Both the position numbers and the translations under genes were made by a program. Shown here piece by piece: positions 5,365 to 6,535 of a stretch of 6,535 nucleotides of DNA (position 1 is the first letter of the stretch; each line of letters begins with the position of its first letter). The DNA is from Bacteroidia bacterium (GTDB lineage Bacteria; Bacteroidota; Bacteroidia; Bacteroidales; Azobacteroidaceae), in contig BNTV01000183.1 of assembly GCA_025996865.1 (NCBI GenBank), positions 1-6,535 of the forward strand. The letters run 5' to 3'. The notes under the pieces are model-generated. The model was given only the letters and a program-made list of their open reading frames with translations. It did not search any database and was not told the DNA's origin.

Positions 5365-6390
5365 TTGTCCTTGCCCGAAATCTGGCAAAATACCAGCCTG
5401 CGAATTACCGATGAATTTCCGTCTCCGCCTGTCGTGTTGCGCATAGACGATTCAATTATCGGTACGTTGGGCAATTTCAGCGCATCCACAGGAAAGGCGA
5501 AAAGCAAGAAAACTTTCAATATATGCGCCATTGTCGCCGCGGCTCTGAGTAACGGTACAGTTTTGAATTACCGCGCCTCATTCCCTGAAAGCAAAAGGAA
5601 AATCATTTACATTGACACCGAACAAAGCAAATTCCATTGCAAAAGAGTATTGAAGCGTATTTTGGCATTGGCTGAAATTCCAGATAATGAACATCCCGAA
5701 AATCTGAAATTCAACTGCTTGCGGCGTTTGACCCCGCAAATGCGCCTGTCCGTCATTGAAAACGCTATTTACAATACAGAAAATCTCGGCTTGGTGGTTA
5801 TTGACGGCATCCGCGATTTGGCTTACGACATCAACAGTCCGAGCGAATCAACAAATCTGATTACAAAACTGATGCAATGGACGGACGAAAGGCAAATCCA
5901 TATCCATACGGTTTTGCATCTCAACAAGGGCGACGACAATACGCGCGGACATTTGGGAACGGAACTCAACAACAAAGCCGAAACAGTTTTACAGATTACG
6001 AAAGACGAGTTTGATAAAGACATTAGTTCCGTTACGGTTATGTTTATCCGCGACCGCGATTTTGAGCCGTTTGCGTTCAGGATAAATGAAAACAGTTTGC
6101 CCGAATTGGTTGAGGATTATCAGCCTAAAAAATCGGAAAAGAAACAAACATTTGATTATCGCGAAGTTTCGGAAGAAAAGCACCGAGAAGCATTGGAACA
6201 GGTATTTTCTATTGCTGACAGTCTTTCGTACAGCACTTTGATAGAACGTTTGAGAATGTGCTATTCCTCTGTTTGTTGCGAGTTTGGCAACACAAAAGCA
6301 AAGCAGTTGAAACAATTCCTTTGCAACAAGCGAATGATTATGCAGGGAATGGACAAACTTTACCGCTACAATCCCGATTTCCACTACTGA
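5365..6390 (+). CDS. RepA-like RecA-fold ATPase (helicase-type) of the mobile element
   Basis: The frame gives 341 residues and resembles the AAA/RepA-family ATPases of Bacteroides mobilizable elements, hexameric helicase-like proteins that act with a primase. An atypical Walker A is at about 36-51 (GNFSASTGKAKSKKTF), preceded by VLRIDDSIIGTLG. A conserved IIYIDTEQSKFHC lies at 80-92, Walker B LGLVVIDGIRDL at 141-152, and HLNKGDDNTRGHLGTELNNK at 185-204, where the RGHLG and NNKAE motifs correspond to the late RepA/RecA motifs. The C-terminal domain (about 265-341, ending YRYNPDFHY) looks like a small winged-helix region. The first usable in-frame start is a TTG at 5365, giving a shorter N-terminus than expected; the well-placed ATG at 5339 is in another frame across an A9 run, so the true start may be 5339 with slippage. 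The DUF3853 gene ends 3 bases before that ATG, so the two form an operon. Confidence 0.85.
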   Translation: MSLPEIWQNTSLRITDEFPSPPVVLRIDDSIIGTLGNFSASTGKAKSKKTFNICAIVAAALSNGTVLNYRASFPESKRKIIYIDTEQSKFHCKRVLKRILALAEIPDNEHPENLKFNCLRRLTPQMRLSVIENAIYNTENLGLVVIDGIRDLAYDINSPSESTNLITKLMQWTDERQIHIHTVLHLNKGDDNTRGHLGTELNNKAETVLQITKDEFDKDISSVTVMFIRDRDFEPFAFRINENSLPELVEDYQPKKSEKKQTFDYREVSEEKHREALEQVFSIADSLSYSTLIERLRMCYSSVCCEFGNTKAKQLKQFLCNKRMIMQGMDKLYRYNPDFHY

Positions 6391-6401
6391 AAATCGGTTC
6401 G

Positions 6402-6439
6402 GTTCAGGTTGGGTATATATATAATAACCTATACTGAAC
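6402..6439. repeat. Imperfect inverted repeat with AT-rich centre between ATPase and primase genes
   Basis: GTTC-AGGTT (6402-6410) can pair with AACCT-(ATACT)-GAAC (6426-6439), with a 15-base centre containing TATATATATAAT. GTTCAG/CTGAAC alone is a perfect 6-bp arm. There is no T-run after it on either strand. It starts 12 bases after the ATPase stop and ends 59 bases before the next ATG. It could be a replication origin or binding site of the element, an operator for the next gene, or an RNA hairpin that separates the two genes. Confidence 0.5.
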
Positions 6440-6498
6440 TGATAAAGATTATTGCCTTTGAAAAAAGAAAAGTAATTAATCAACTAAAATTCAACAAT

Positions 6499-6535
6499 AT
6501 GAACGCAGCACAAGCAAAAACGATTAAAATTGCAG
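6499..6535 (+). CDS. Start of a probable CHC2/toprim DNA primase, cut by the window edge
   Basis: Only 12 codons are present (MNAAQAKTIKIA). This N-terminus, and the position right after a RepA-like ATPase, fit the CHC2-zinc-finger primases (PrmN1-like) of NBU-type elements, which typically begin with a short helix of this kind before the zinc-binding motif. No zinc ligand is in view, so the assignment rests on context and a short resemblance. The start ATG has no clear Shine-Dalgarno sequence. Confidence 0.4.
   Translation, partial: MNAAQAKTIKIA

Larger units (their letters stand above)
3400..6535 (+). mobile_element. Left part of an NBU-like mobilizable integrative element
   Basis: The order integrase, DUF3853 helix-turn-helix protein, RepA-like ATPase, probable primase is that of non-replicating Bacteroides units and related mobilizable genomic islands, all on one strand. 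The left boundary is placed provisionally at the 3401-3421 inverted repeat. The right end and any mobilization (relaxase) or cargo genes lie beyond the window. Membership in the NBU group is inferred from gene order and from the kind of each protein. Confidence 0.7.

Noticed and set aside
5989..6483. Minus-strand open frame of 164 residues opposite the end of the ATPase gene
   Set aside because: Same reasoning: it mirrors the ATPase codons and resembles nothing known.
1..6535. tRNA, rRNA or CRISPR array
   Set aside because: No cloverleaf, no rRNA-like stretch and no regularly spaced repeats were seen on either strand.

Overview
The window looks like a piece of a Bacteroidota (probably Bacteroidales) chromosome. 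The evidence is a Bacteroidota-type ribosomal protein L19 gene, three promoters of the TTTG-N19-21-TAnnTTTG form used by the Bacteroidota primary sigma factor, and a set of genes (tyrosine integrase, DUF3853 protein, RepA-like ATPase, start of a probable primase) typical of Bacteroides mobilizable elements. Genus and species cannot be read from this sequence.

Left third (1 to about 2124): an insertion-sequence graveyard. A host gene of unknown function, of which only the C-terminal part is in view, is split by an intact IS5-type transposase gene on the minus strand. The host frame resumes at about 948 and ends at 1150. Directly after it lie two transposase remnants, both on the minus strand: a C-terminal fragment that looks IS982-like, then an IS1634-type transposase that has lost its N-terminus, its catalytic middle and its C-terminal tail.

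Middle (2125 to 3616): rplS (ribosomal protein L19) on the minus strand, with a clear promoter and a hairpin terminator. Divergent from it is a small lipoprotein-like coding remnant on the plus strand that has no signal peptide. A gene-free stretch of about 355 bases (3262-3616) follows. It holds short direct and inverted repeats and the integrase promoter, and probably contains the left end (attachment site) of the mobile element.

Right half (3617 to 6535): the left part of an integrated mobilizable element, all on the plus strand: a complete tyrosine integrase, a DUF3853 winged-helix protein with its own promoter and nested inverted repeats over it, a RepA-like RecA-fold ATPase, a strong inverted repeat, and the first 12 codons of what is probably a CHC2/toprim primase cut by the window edge. 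In known NBU-type elements the integrase carries out integration and excision. Small helix-turn-helix proteins, the ATPase and the primase belong to the excision and replication module, and mobilization genes usually follow. No cargo or defence gene is visible. The oddest coding detail is that the ATPase gene has a well-placed Shine-Dalgarno sequence and ATG, but that ATG is out of frame with the ATPase across a run of nine A's.
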